This document shows positions 16,270 through 25,584 of a DNA stretch of 64,000 nucleotides, piece after piece. The translations under genes and the position numbers were made by a program. The stretch comes from Pedobacter roseus (GTDB taxonomy: Bacteria; Bacteroidota; Bacteroidia; Sphingobacteriales; Sphingobacteriaceae), in contig NZ_CP060723.1 of assembly GCF_014395225.1 (NCBI RefSeq), positions 1,922,001-1,986,000 on the forward strand. Reading direction: 5' to 3'. A model generated the notes under the pieces. That model saw nothing but the letters and a program-made list of their open reading frames with translations, did no database searches and was not told the origin of the DNA. The stretch's first letter is position 1, and each line of letters opens with the position of its first letter.

Positions 16270-18837
16270 CTATAATGGCAGGCTGAAATAAAAGGTGGAT
16301 CCTTTGCCGAGTTCGCTATCTAACCATATTTCGCCGTTATGCCTGCTGATTATCTCTGCACAGAGGTAAAGACCGATTCCAAATCCGGCGATCGTAAGAG
16401 ACTGATCAGATACGCGATAGTAGCGCTCGAAAAGTTTATCCTTATCTTCTTCTCTGATCCCATTACCCTGATCGCTAACCGAAACGATTGCTTTACTACC
16501 TTCTTTTTTGCAGGTAATATTGATTGTGGTTCCCGCAGGAGAATATTTTACGGCGTTGCTGATCAGGTTGGTTACTACATGACCGATCTTATCGCGGTCG
16601 GCATTTATCAGTACTTCTCCATTTTGTTCAAAAATGAGATGGTGGCTGTTGGCTGTTACCTTGAATTCGGCCTCCATTTCACTTACCAGTCCCGAGAGAT
16701 CAAAGTTCTGTTTTTCAATATGGATTTTTCCTGACTCGAGCCTTGACACATTGAGAAAGCTGTTGATCATAACAGTCATTTTTTTTAGCTGGTTATTGGC
16801 CTTTTCTAACGCTGCGGAGGCAAAATTGTCACCGCTTTTTTGAGCTTTGCTATACAGGAGCTGAACATAACCGGTAAGGGATGTTAAAGGCGTTTTTAGC
16901 TCGTGGCTTACCATTCCGATAAAATCGTTTTTACGCTGCTCGTCTGCTTTGAGTTCTGTAATATCTGAAAGTACCCCGACCATTTTTACCGGTTTTCCCT
17001 GATCGTCATACCTCGCCCTGCCGTGGGCACTAATCCAGTGGATCGATCCATCAGGCCACATGATTTCATATTCTCCTTTGTATATGCTGTGGTTTTCCTT
17101 GGCAATGCTTACCAGCTCCCTGATTTTATCTCGGTAATGGGGAAGCATCGCCTCGAACATATCGGAATATACGAAATCCTCGTTTGCCGTTTTCCCGAAT
17201 ATGCGTTTAAACTGCTCGTTGTATTTCATTGTACCGCTTGCCAGATCAACCTCTGTTGATCCAAGAGAGCCGGCGTCCATTGCGATGCTCAGTCTGGTGT
17301 TGGCCTCTAATATCTCTTTTCTTGCATTTACCTGTTCGGTAACCTCTGTAACTACCTGCAGGATACTGGAGACCTTGCCTTCTTCTTCTATAGGCTGATA
17401 AATGAAATTGAAGTAGCGTTCATGTGGGATGTTATCTTTGATGATAACCGCCCTGCTTTCCAGACCATGATATGGTATGCCTGAATCCAGAACACCATGT
17501 AGTATTTTAATGAAGGGCTGGTCTGCGATCTCGGGTAATACTTCATCAAATCTTTTTCCCTCTATTTCAGCGGTTCTGTTCCAGATTTCAAGCATTCTTT
17601 CGTTGGCGCTTTCCACGATAAGTTCACGCCCCCTAAAAACGTTGATTGCAACGGGTGCCTGTTGGATCAGCCTACGGAATTTCTGCTCGCTGGCTGCCAG
17701 GTGTCTAATCAGGAGCTCCATCTTTTCCTGACCGGTAACCTGTTCTGTGACATCCTGCAATACCCCACTCAAACGTACGGGCTTTTTATCGATATCAAAA
17801 TGTGTTTTGCCCTTAGCTTTAATTATCCTTGGCCTGGGGTCTTTTGGATTGATGATCTGATAGTCTATTTCATAATCTCCTCCCGAGTTAAAGTCAAGTG
17901 AATGCGCTATCGCTGCCCTTACTTTTTCCTTGTCTTTTTCTGCTATCACCTGTAGTGCTTTTTCCAGTTCAACCGAATCTCCTTCAATTCCGAACCATTT
18001 CCGGAGCATATCATTTGCTGAAAAGCTATTATTAAGAGGGTCGAAGTCAAAAGTGCCAAGACCTGCAGCATCTATGGCAAGTGCTGCCTCATCCTGGCTG
18101 ATTTTTAGTTTTTCATAAACTACTGTAAGCTGCCGGTTAAATTCCAGCATTTCCTCATTTGAGGCCATCAGCTCTTCGTTTGATGCCCTGATTTCTTCAT
18201 TAGAAGCCTCCAGTTCCTGATTAAGAAAAGAAATCGTTTCTGTCCTTTCCTTTACGCGTGCATCCAGTTCGTTATTTAGTAGCTGCAGATTTTCCTTTGT
18301 TGCATGGAGTTCATCATTGGTTGCCCTAATTTCCTCCAATGCGGCAGCAAGATCCTCGTTTTTAGCATTAAGTTCTTCATTGAGTGCCTGTTCTATTTTT
18401 AGGAAAGCTGCATGTTCATCCGCCTGCTGCATAGCGCTCTGTTTTAGAAACCGGTCGGTAACGTCGGTGGCAGTGTGTAGTGTACAGATCGTTTTGCCGT
18501 TTTCATCAAGAATGGCTTTGTATTCGAAATCAAAATAAAATACCTGGTCCTTGCCATCCACGTGAAGTTCGGCGGGAGTATCTGAACCTGATATGGTCAG
18601 CCCTTCACGCCACACTTTTGCGAACATTTCGATAAATGGCTGACCTCTTAGTTCGGGAAGGGCATCCTTTAGGGGTTTGCCTATAACCGACCGGTCTTTG
18701 CCCCATATCCTTAGCATTGCATCATTGGCAAACTGAATATGGGCATCCTCACCAATATGTAGTGCTGTAGCTGTCTTGATTTGGGAAAATATGTCGATAA
18801 TTTGCAGCGGATCCAGAAAGGGAGGAGTAGTTGGCAT
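16270..18837 (-). CDS. Multi-PAS sensor histidine kinase
   Basis: Large soluble kinase, 855 residues. Order: PAS 1 (about 10-130); long coiled coil (about 135-250, built on repeated EL..NEE and ASNEE motifs); PAS 2 (about 255-370, ending VLQDVTEQ); PAS 3 (about 380-500, ending VVTEVTEQ); PAS 4/PAC (about 510-625, ending VLSDITELK); HisKA with MVSHELKTPLTS; HATPase_c with TNLISNAVKYSP, DQGNGI, FERYYRV and GFGIGLYL. It resembles the first kinase of the window in the catalytic core and the 14322-15905 kinase in PAS 1. The four PAS domains and the signalling coiled coil suggest integration of several cues, perhaps redox or light; no cofactor-binding Cys or His can be assigned by eye. Downstream partner unknown. 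Confidence 0.93.
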   Translation of the reverse strand: MPTTPPFLDPLQIIDIFSQIKTATALHIGEDAHIQFANDAMLRIWGKDRSVIGKPLKDALPELRGQPFIEMFAKVWREGLTISGSDTPAELHVDGKDQVFYFDFEYKAILDENGKTICTLHTATDVTDRFLKQSAMQQADEHAAFLKIEQALNEELNAKNEDLAAALEEIRATNDELHATKENLQLLNNELDARVKERTETISFLNQELEASNEEIRASNEELMASNEEMLEFNRQLTVVYEKLKISQDEAALAIDAAGLGTFDFDPLNNSFSANDMLRKWFGIEGDSVELEKALQVIAEKDKEKVRAAIAHSLDFNSGGDYEIDYQIINPKDPRPRIIKAKGKTHFDIDKKPVRLSGVLQDVTEQVTGQEKMELLIRHLAASEQKFRRLIQQAPVAINVFRGRELIVESANERMLEIWNRTAEIEGKRFDEVLPEIADQPFIKILHGVLDSGIPYHGLESRAVIIKDNIPHERYFNFIYQPIEEEGKVSSILQVVTEVTEQVNARKEILEANTRLSIAMDAGSLGSTEVDLASGTMKYNEQFKRIFGKTANEDFVYSDMFEAMLPHYRDKIRELVSIAKENHSIYKGEYEIMWPDGSIHWISAHGRARYDDQGKPVKMVGVLSDITELKADEQRKNDFIGMVSHELKTPLTSLTGYVQLLYSKAQKSGDNFASAALEKANNQLKKMTVMINSFLNVSRLESGKIHIEKQNFDLSGLVSEMEAEFKVTANSHHLIFEQNGEVLINADRDKIGHVVTNLISNAVKYSPAGTTINITCKKEGSKAIVSVSDQGNGIREEDKDKLFERYYRVSDQSLTIAGFGIGLYLCAEIISRHNGEIWLDSELGKGSTFYFSLPL

Positions 18838-19111
18838 GGACTTGGGATTAAACCCGTAAAGTTAATGTTTTATTGCAATGGCTAAAGACATATTGGTCAT
18901 AAGCCTGTAAATCATCAGCTGTTTTTTTGCTAAAGCGTTTCATCATTTCATTAATAAACTTATATTGAATTACCTGGAAACTGGACAATACTGGCGGCCA
19001 TAAATAATCAGGAGCAGAAAAAATCTTCAGATTAGATTAACTTAGTTATTTAACAAATTATTCATCAAACGATTTTTAATTTTTTCTGTTTGTTTTGTAA
19101 ACGATAATATC

Positions 19112-20440
19112 TTGGAAAATTCCCGCCCAAATGATCTGGCAGTTCTGGTGCAGCATAAGCTCCGTCTGACCAAAAGCAGCTCAACCCTTCCTGAGCTTAA
19201 AGTTCTTGAGGATCTTTTTGACTGTTTGTTCTATTCTAGTATGTGTAAAGAGGAAAGTGAACTGATCAGGGTAACAGTGACTTTCATCGATCCAAAAAAC
19301 CCGGATCCTGCTCCACCAAGGCATATCGTTCCGGAAAGATGGAGCTGCGTTGCTTTTGATCATCATGTTATGATGACGACAAAGTCACTTGCAAAGCTTT
19401 CCAAGGCTGCAGATCCTGCCAGCTCTTCGCTTGCGGTATATTATGATGAGAAGGGTTGCATTTACATCTGGGGCATGATCGATCAGGCGATGCATTATCA
19501 GAATTTTCTGAACTATGAATCTGACACAGGCTCAGAGCAGCCTGGCCTTTTTCAGGTTTCTATAAGTGATATCGGGACGCTGAATGTGCTTTTTGATTAC
19601 GAGCTTCTGGCCACATTAAAACACAATGTTCTTGTTAAGCGTTACCTGGATGTGTTAACCATTGGGCCTATTTCTAAGATGTTGAGGAAGAATGCTGATT
19701 TTTTGAAAATTGCCGTGAAGAATTATATCGAGCAGAATCATCCTGGGGAAAGTTATACCGACTGGGAAAACTTTTTGGATGGGCTCTGGATTCAGACCTT
19801 TTCCAGGCTTTTGCTTAAGATACAGAACTACCAGCATGGTGGTGCTATCCTGATTGCCGATGATAGTGCAGATTTAGATGTAAAATACAGGATCCACTAT
19901 GAACGTCTGACCCTGGCAATGGTTTCACACGCCAGGGCTGCGATTGATAACTTTGTTGCAGAGAGTAAAATTGAAGGTGATTTGAGCTCAGGAAAAAGAT
20001 CGGTAAGCAAATCACTATACCTGCGGGAGACAGGCTCTTTTTATGATAAAAAGGGCACAGGCGATGAGATTAAAGGTGCGATCAGTTTTATAGCTTCGCA
20101 AACCTGTGTAGATGGAGTGGTATTGTTTAATCGCAGCATGGTCAGCAATGGATTCGGTGCAGTACTCCGGGCGAAGAAGATGCCACGTAAAATCTACGTT
20201 TCTTCTACGGCAACCGCAACGCCTAAGTCGCTGGAGCCTCATGATCCCAGGCACTATGGCACCAGGCACCGGTCTATGATCGCCTACTGCTGGAACCATC
20301 CATCTTCGCTCGGATTGGTTATCTCGCAGGATGGTGATATAAGGGCTTTCTCAAAAGTGGAGGATAAACTGATTATGTGGGAGAATATAAAAACCCAGCA
20401 ATACCTGACCGGAAGGAGCCAAAAGCAACGTAAAGCATAG
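19112..20440 (+). CDS. DAC/DisA-N-like protein with DACNV-type sensor region
   Basis: Predicted cytosolic protein of 442 residues with a C-terminal region resembling the diadenylate cyclase (DisA_N) fold: CVDGVVLF takes the place of the canonical DGA motif, GAVLRA follows, and GTRHRSMIAYCW matches the GTRHR substrate motif, ending in the typical VISQDGDIRAF strand. The N-terminal 280 residues lack a known catalytic motif and fit the 'DACNV' sensor described for DAC proteins. The start is a TTG; the next ATG in frame is at residue 44 inside conserved-looking sequence. If active it would make cyclic di-AMP or another dinucleotide. The Ala of DGA is Val here, so activity is uncertain. Stands alone and is ended by a strong terminator. 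Confidence 0.75.
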   Translation: MENSRPNDLAVLVQHKLRLTKSSSTLPELKVLEDLFDCLFYSSMCKEESELIRVTVTFIDPKNPDPAPPRHIVPERWSCVAFDHHVMMTTKSLAKLSKAADPASSSLAVYYDEKGCIYIWGMIDQAMHYQNFLNYESDTGSEQPGLFQVSISDIGTLNVLFDYELLATLKHNVLVKRYLDVLTIGPISKMLRKNADFLKIAVKNYIEQNHPGESYTDWENFLDGLWIQTFSRLLLKIQNYQHGGAILIADDSADLDVKYRIHYERLTLAMVSHARAAIDNFVAESKIEGDLSSGKRSVSKSLYLRETGSFYDKKGTGDEIKGAISFIASQTCVDGVVLFNRSMVSNGFGAVLRAKKMPRKIYVSSTATATPKSLEPHDPRHYGTRHRSMIAYCWNHPSSLGLVISQDGDIRAFSKVEDKLIMWENIKTQQYLTGRSQKQRKA

Positions 20441-20563
20441 CCGTAATTTTTAACCTTAGGCAACCTGTTACTGTTTTTTACATTTGATGTTTATTGCCAA
20501 TTACCATGAATAAACAGCCTGCTCTCCAGAAGAAATTAAGAATCTGAAATCAATGAAATCTCG

Positions 20564-20602
20564 AAAAAAAACCTCTAAATCAAATGATTAAGAGGTTTTT
20601 TT
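20564..20602. terminator. Bidirectional intrinsic terminator
   Basis: Perfect stem with A-run on the left and T-run on the right: aaaaaaacctct (20564-20576) pairs with agaggttttttt (20591-20602) around a 14-base loop. It sits between convergent genes and can end both the DAC-like gene and the PRC-barrel gene. Confidence 0.85.
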
Positions 20603-20634
20603 GAATCTTTCGCTAAAAAGAAATGGATTATATC

Positions 20635-21120
20635 TTAGCTATCTCTGCGTTCCTGCGGAAAAATATTCTTATCGAAATGGTGGTGACGGTAGAAGTTTTG
20701 CCTGTCTATTTCTACTGTTTCTTCTTCTAGTTTCAATGCGGCAGGACTGCCGATAACCATCCTGATGTGGTCTTCCATTTCTGGAGTTACCTCACCGATA
20801 ATATATCTGGGCATGGCTTCCAGCTGCTCCTGGTGAAAATCGGGGGTAATGATTTCTTTTTCGCTGGTGTCAAGCTCAACAAGGCCGATAGGGATAAGTA
20901 TTTTTTTATCTTCTACCGTTGTGGTGCCTTCATCCAGGGCAACGATTGCGTAACGTACGGTATCTGCTTCTGGGTCGAAAAGTAAGTCATGCACTTTACC
21001 AATGCGGTTTTCGCCGCTCTTTACCGGCCAGCCGGTAATATCTGCCTCACCCGCGGTGAGTGTATAATTACTAATGGATAATTCTTGAAGATTACTGTAA
21101 ATGATCTGGTGGTTGTTCAT
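20635..21120 (-). CDS. PRC-barrel domain protein
   Basis: Cytosolic 161-residue protein with a PRC-barrel beta domain at about residues 20-95: ITGWPVKSGENRIGKVHDLLFDPEADTVRYAIV in outline, followed by KKILIPIGLVELD. PRC barrels occur in RimM and in photosynthetic reaction-centre H subunit and in stress-related small proteins. The C-terminal 60 residues are polar with a His/Glu-rich end (YRHHHF). No obvious operon partner; it is convergent with the DAC-like gene across a terminator and divergent from the helicase. Precise role unknown, possibly a stress or RNA-processing factor. Confidence 0.85.
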   Translation of the reverse strand: MNNHQIIYSNLQELSISNYTLTAGEADITGWPVKSGENRIGKVHDLLFDPEADTVRYAIVALDEGTTTVEDKKILIPIGLVELDTSEKEIITPDFHQEQLEAMPRYIIGEVTPEMEDHIRMVIGSPAALKLEEETVEIDRQNFYRHHHFDKNIFPQERRDS

Positions 21121-21337
21121 AATAAAATAGATTAAAGCATAAATAATTACAACAGTTGCCGAAAGCGATTAGTTTGCAGTTTTTGGATTAAAATCCGTTA
21201 ACTGCTGGTAATAAGCATATTTAACAATCTCATTTAAGTTGTAATTTAGATGCATTTTGTATTGTTCCAGGCGAAAAGCATACCAGGTAGAATCCAGTTA
21301 GTGATGATTTTTGTTTATTTTTAGCAAAAAATATAAT

Positions 21338-22468
21338 ATGTCATTCACCGCCCTGGGTTTATCACCAGATTTATTAAAAGTATTATCAAATCAGAATTTT
21401 ACTGCGCCTACACCAATTCAACAATCGGCCATACCGGCAATATTAAGTAATAAAGACATTTTGGGCATTGCTAAAACAGGTTCTGGAAAAACAGCCAGCT
21501 ATGTTTTGCCTTTGTTAATGAACGTGCAAAAAGCGCCCAGGCTTAAAAACAGACATGTTAATGTATTGGTTTTGGTACCTACCCGCGAACTTGCAGAGCA
21601 GGTAAAAGAAGTTTTCCGGACGTTTAGCCTGGGGCTCTCTATTCCTGTTAAAACATTAGCGGTATATGGCGGTGTTTCCATTAATCCACAAATGACTGCC
21701 CTGCAAGGGGTAAATGTACTTATTGCCACTCCGGGCAGGCTACTAGAGCTGGTAGATTCAAATGCGGTATACTTATCTCTTATCGAAACTTTAGTGCTTG
21801 ATGAGGCCGACAAGATGCTTAACCTGGGGTTTAAAGAAGAAGTGGATAAAATCATCTCCCTTTTACCTGAAAAACGTCAGAACATATTATTATCAGCTAC
21901 TTTGAATGCAGATCTTCAAGCGATTCATCAGGTTTTGTTACATGATCCCCTGGTGATCAAAATTGAGGCTCAGGAAGATTCAATTGAACAGATTAATCAG
22001 GTGGCCTATATCGTTTCTGATGAAAAGAAAGGCCCGTTTTTGCGTTATCTGATCAATCATCATGAAATGCAGCAAGTACTGATATTTGCCTCTTCAGTTC
22101 ATACTGCCGATGCTATTGTAAATAAACTGCGTAAAAATAATTTCGATGCAAAAGCTATCCATAGCAAAAAAAGTCAAGGGGCCAGGAATGAAGCTTTGTA
22201 TCTTTTTAAATCAGGAAAACTCAGGATATTGGTTGCCACAGATTTAATGGGGAGAGGAATTGATATTAATCAACTTCCATTTGTCATTAATTATGAATTA
22301 CCCAGATCACCGAAAGATTATATTCATCGCATTGGTAGAACCGGACGTGCCGGAAGTGTAGGAGAGGCCATCTCTCTGGTTAGTCCGGATGAATTACACC
22401 ATTTTGAGGTAATAGAAAAAAAGATGGGTAAAAAGGTCGATATGATTGATAGTGAACGCGTCAAATAA
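21338..22468 (+). CDS. DEAD-box RNA helicase
   Basis: ATP-dependent RNA helicase, RhlE-like in size. Start at ATG 21338 (MSFTALGLSPDLL) because the upstream in-frame start at 21311 is TTG. All motifs are visible in order: Q motif (APTPIQQSAIP), Walker A AKTGSGKT, PTRELAEQ, TPGRL, DEAD in VLDEADKML, SAT, motif V (ATDLMGRGIDI) and motif VI (HRIGRTGRAG). The protein ends about 30 residues after motif VI, with no C-terminal RNA-binding tail, so it is a minimal-core helicase, likely for cold-shock or ribosome assembly. Its transcript ends at the hairpin at 22538-22580. Confidence 0.95.
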   Translation: MSFTALGLSPDLLKVLSNQNFTAPTPIQQSAIPAILSNKDILGIAKTGSGKTASYVLPLLMNVQKAPRLKNRHVNVLVLVPTRELAEQVKEVFRTFSLGLSIPVKTLAVYGGVSINPQMTALQGVNVLIATPGRLLELVDSNAVYLSLIETLVLDEADKMLNLGFKEEVDKIISLLPEKRQNILLSATLNADLQAIHQVLLHDPLVIKIEAQEDSIEQINQVAYIVSDEKKGPFLRYLINHHEMQQVLIFASSVHTADAIVNKLRKNNFDAKAIHSKKSQGARNEALYLFKSGKLRILVATDLMGRGIDINQLPFVINYELPRSPKDYIHRIGRTGRAGSVGEAISLVSPDELHHFEVIEKKMGKKVDMIDSERVK

Positions 22469-22537
22469 CTAAACAATGGATTAATATTATTCAGTAATCA
22501 CGGATAACAGTTCTATCTTTTACAATATTAAATTTTG

Positions 22538-22580
22538 AAGGCCTGCCTAGCGCTTTGTTTCATGAGCTAAGCAGGCCTTT
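22538..22580. terminator. Bidirectional intrinsic terminator
   Basis: Arms AAGGCCTGC (22538-22546) and GCAGGCCTT (22571-22579), extended inward by TAGC/GCTA after one mismatch, loop of about 12 bases. It lies between the convergent helicase and MCE genes and is followed by short T/A runs on both sides. Confidence 0.75.
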
Positions 22581-22593
22581 AAGTTAAAACAAA

Positions 22594-23574
22594 CTATTGT
22601 TGTTTTTTTAATGCCAATGAATCTTTTGCCCGCTTTTTGAAAAAACCACGCAATAGGAAATTGCTTTGTACAGCTTCCAGGTCTTCGTCTAATTTTTTAC
22701 TGCTTTTTTCCAGGTTGAGCATAATTGTTCTCACCTGTTCTGCTGTTTTCTGGTCGTTTAGTAACAATCCGGCAGCATTGTCTGAAGTTTTTAGTTTTGC
22801 AGATGCTGCATCGAGGTTAGCCGCTAAACTGGATGCCGATTCTACAGATTTTTGTAAGGTAGCAGCCGATCGTTCCAGTTTTTTAAATACCGCTGTATCC
22901 GTCAGCATTTTATCCATTAGTCCGTTTTTGGTATTCAATGTTTTTCCAAAACGGCCTAAAAGTTCGGCACTTTGTGCAGTAGCAATAGAGGTACGGTTTA
23001 GGTTGGCCACCATCGATTTGAAATTTGTAGCAAGCTCCTGATCGGATAATAAAGCACCTGCAGCACCTTTTCCATCAATCAGGTTTCTGGCCAGTATTTT
23101 AAAGTCGCCGGTTACATCCACCAGGTTTTTATTGTTTACCTGCAAAGTTTTCATAATATCGTCGGTAGAAAGTGAAGTATTCACTTTTAGCATGTCTCCA
23201 TCTTCAACAAAAGGAAATTTAGGATTACCCCCTGTTAATACCACAATTTTATTACCAATCAATCCATCGGCGCCAATGCTTGCACCGGCATCTTTATGGA
23301 TGTATTTATGTACATCTTCCTCAATGCTGAGCAATACTTTTACCTGTGAAGTGCCAAAAAAGTCGATTTTTTTGATGGTTCCGATTTTTACACCCGAAAA
23401 CCATACATTATTTCCCTTTTTTAAACCTTGTATATCGTTAAAAACCACACTGAGCGTAAAACTTTTAACAAATGTTTTCTTCTGACTTCCAAGGGTAAAT
23501 ATGCCCAGTACAAAAATCAGGATACCTATCGCGATGAAAATACCTACTGTTATTTTTTTTCTGTTTTCGTTCAT
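22594..23574 (-). CDS. mlaD: MCE-family (MlaD-like) lipid-transport protein
   Basis: Membrane-anchored periplasmic substrate-binding subunit of an MCE (Mla-type) phospholipid transporter, 326 residues. One N-terminal transmembrane helix (TVGIFIAIGILIFVLGIFTL), then a single MCE domain at about residues 40-125 (FTLSVVFNDIQGLKKGNNVWFSGVKIGTI pattern in outline), then a long helical region with Ser/Ala-rich heptads forming a coiled coil. The partner ATPase and permease genes are directly upstream in the same orientation. MCE proteins form hexameric rings in the periplasm. Third gene of the operon; no lipoprotein (MlaC-like) gene follows. Confidence 0.93.
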   Translation of the reverse strand: MNENRKKITVGIFIAIGILIFVLGIFTLGSQKKTFVKSFTLSVVFNDIQGLKKGNNVWFSGVKIGTIKKIDFFGTSQVKVLLSIEEDVHKYIHKDAGASIGADGLIGNKIVVLTGGNPKFPFVEDGDMLKVNTSLSTDDIMKTLQVNNKNLVDVTGDFKILARNLIDGKGAAGALLSDQELATNFKSMVANLNRTSIATAQSAELLGRFGKTLNTKNGLMDKMLTDTAVFKKLERSAATLQKSVESASSLAANLDAASAKLKTSDNAAGLLLNDQKTAEQVRTIMLNLEKSSKKLDEDLEAVQSNFLLRGFFKKRAKDSLALKKQQ

Positions 23575-23576
23575 GG

Positions 23577-24350
23577 TTATTGTATAAAATTGTAATCGAA
23601 AAATGGTTGTGCCTGTTTATCACCCGAGTTAAACACCTGCTCGAAAGTGCCTTTTCTGTCGAAATTGCGTTCAATCAGCATGGCTACCCTGTTGCCTACT
23701 TCTTTGGCGCAGGTAAGATCGTGGGTAATGATGATGGCACTGGTATGGTAACGTTCCTGTACGTCGTTAATGAGTTTATTGATTTCGCGTGAGGTAATCG
23801 GGTCCAGACCGGCAGTTGGCTCATCATAAAGCATAATTTCGGGTCTTAGAATTAAAGTTCTGGCAATACCAATCCGTTTCCGTTGTCCGCCCGAAAGTTC
23901 TGATGGCATCTGGTTAATGGTTTGCGAAAGGCCTACGGCATCCAGCATTTCTTCTACTGATGATTTTACTTCCTCTTTGCTCAGGTCTTTCCGGTTGCGC
24001 ACCAAAGGAAATTCCAGGTTTTCCCTTACCGTCATACTATCATACAGCGCACTGTTCTGGAATGAAAAACCAACCCTTAACCTAAGGGCAAGCAGTTCTT
24101 CGTAGGAGATTTCATCCACCACCTGGTTCAATACGCGCACCAGTCCCGAATCGGGTTTAAGCAAGCCAATAATAATTTTAATCAGTACCGATTTTCCTGT
24201 TCCCGATTTGCCCAGAACCACCAGGTTTTCGCCTTTATATAAATCAAGCGAGGCATTTTCGAGCACGGTATAGTTGCCAAAAGATTTGTTCAGCCCTTTG
24301 ATCTCGATTACTTTTTCGACGCTTTCGTCCGTAAATGGTTTTTCTTTCAT
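23577..24350 (-). CDS. mlaF: Mla-type ABC transporter ATP-binding protein
   Basis: Cytosolic ATPase of the MCE lipid transporter, about 257 residues. Start at ATG 24350 (MKEKPFTDE): the longer frame begins inside the permease gene and lacks support. Walker A GKSGTGKS, signature LSGGQRKRIGIARTL, Walker B IMLYDEPTAGLDP and the H-loop IITHD are all present. The gene follows the permease stop by 10 bases and its stop precedes the MCE start by 2 bases, so translation is probably coupled. The pairing with MlaE and MCE proteins defines the substrate class (phospholipid between membranes); direction of transport is not readable. Confidence 0.95.
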   Translation of the reverse strand: MKEKPFTDESVEKVIEIKGLNKSFGNYTVLENASLDLYKGENLVVLGKSGTGKSVLIKIIIGLLKPDSGLVRVLNQVVDEISYEELLALRLRVGFSFQNSALYDSMTVRENLEFPLVRNRKDLSKEEVKSSVEEMLDAVGLSQTINQMPSELSGGQRKRIGIARTLILRPEIMLYDEPTAGLDPITSREINKLINDVQERYHTSAIIITHDLTCAKEVGNRVAMLIERNFDRKGTFEQVFNSGDKQAQPFFDYNFIQ

Positions 24351-24360
24351 AACCGATGGC

Positions 24361-25167
24361 TTAGGTATTAAACAAACTGAATATCTGTACACACACTACT
24401 TCTTCCACAAAAATGAGGAACATGGCGATTACTACTGATGAGTTAGCCGCTTTACCCACACCTTCGGTACCTTTTGAGGAATTGTAGCCCTGATAACAGC
24501 CTACAATAGCAATGGTGAAGCCAAAAAGGATCGCTTTAACGGTAGAAGCAATAATATCCAGATAAGTAATGCTTTCGAGTGAGCTTTGAAAAAAGGTGGT
24601 GGCACTTGTTCCTTCATTTACCGAAACATTAAGCAGTGCACCCAGCATACCAACCATAGCGGTGTAAAACGTTAGGATAGGCATCGTTATCGTAGCCGCC
24701 AGTACACGCGTACTCACCAGAAATTTGAAAGGATTGGTGGCCGAAACCTCCATGGCATCAATCTGTTCACTCACTTTCATCGAGCCCAGTTCTGCCCCGA
24801 TACTCGATCCTACTTTTCCGGCAGCAATTAATCCGGTAAGTAAAGGTGCCAGCGTCCGCAATAAAGCGATTCCCACCAGTGATGGAAGCCAGGATGTGGC
24901 ACCGAATTCAGAAAGCGATGGCCTCGATTGCTTCGTAAATACCAGACCGGTAATAAAACCGGTTGTGGAAATTAATAGGGCAGAACGATAACCAATTTCA
25001 TAACATTGCCTCACCAGTTCTTTTAATTCGTAAGGTGGGAGGAAGGCTTCTTTAAAAAACCTGCCTATAAATTTAAAAACGTCGTAAAGTGTAATAAACC
25101 AGGCTGCAAAACGCCCAACTGGCTTTAGCTCGTCTTGATTGGCATTTAAATCTTTCTCTGTTGCCAT
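24361..25167 (-). CDS. mlaE: Mla-type ABC transporter permease (MlaE family)
   Basis: Inner-membrane permease with about five or six hydrophobic segments, 268 residues, a normal MlaE length. It shows the family's central stretch GLIAAGKVGSSIGAELGSMKVSEQIDAMEVS (in outline, with the conserved GRxG/AxELGxMxVxEQIDAL pattern). First gene of the three-gene MCE operon. The N-terminal 30 residues are soluble and charged. Known family role: lipid passage through the inner membrane powered by MlaF. Confidence 0.95.
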   Translation of the reverse strand: MATEKDLNANQDELKPVGRFAAWFITLYDVFKFIGRFFKEAFLPPYELKELVRQCYEIGYRSALLISTTGFITGLVFTKQSRPSLSEFGATSWLPSLVGIALLRTLAPLLTGLIAAGKVGSSIGAELGSMKVSEQIDAMEVSATNPFKFLVSTRVLAATITMPILTFYTAMVGMLGALLNVSVNEGTSATTFFQSSLESITYLDIIASTVKAILFGFTIAIVGCYQGYNSSKGTEGVGKAANSSVVIAMFLIFVEEVVCVQIFSLFNT

Positions 25168-25584
25168 TGTTTTTGGGTTCCTGTTTTCATCTATTTGATC
25201 AATGTTTTATAGGCTATTTTTTTCTTGCTTTTGAGTTAACCCGATGTACAATAGCTTAATATCCTTACCTATACATAAAAGTGTGCAAATTGTTTGTTTT
25301 TTTAACTTTAAATTTTGTTAAATCTTACAATGGCTGTATCTAAACGATGAATGCTTTTAAGCATCTAAAAACAATTATTCAGAGGAAGAAATAATGATCC
25401 TTGTAAAGGATTATCCTTTTTTGATGGTGTTTTGGGGCACACCGTGATTTTATGATAATTTAATTTTGATTAGAACTGCCACATTGAGCCTGCTGAAGCG
25501 TTTTAATATATTTAAAACAGTCCTTCGACAGGCTCATGATGACAAATCTATTTTTATGATAATCTTGTAATGAAAAAATAAATT
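25168..25584. other. Intergenic region between MCE operon and susD
   Basis: Over 400 AT-rich bases with no credible gene. It contains the promoter of the MCE operon (not resolved) and the hairpin repeat noted separately (25481-25541). Confidence 0.5.
25481..25541. repeat. Hairpin repeat of REP type (GAGCCTG...CAGGCTC)
   Basis: Left arm TTGAGCCTGCTGAAG (25484-25498) pairs with CTTCGACAGGCTCA (25523-25536 region), and the inner arms GTTTTAA and TTAAAAC extend the stem over a short AT loop. The mostly paired structure with small bulges, in an intergenic place, has the look of a dispersed palindromic element common in Bacteroidota genomes. It could also end susD transcription. Copy number in the genome is not visible here. 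Confidence 0.6.
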
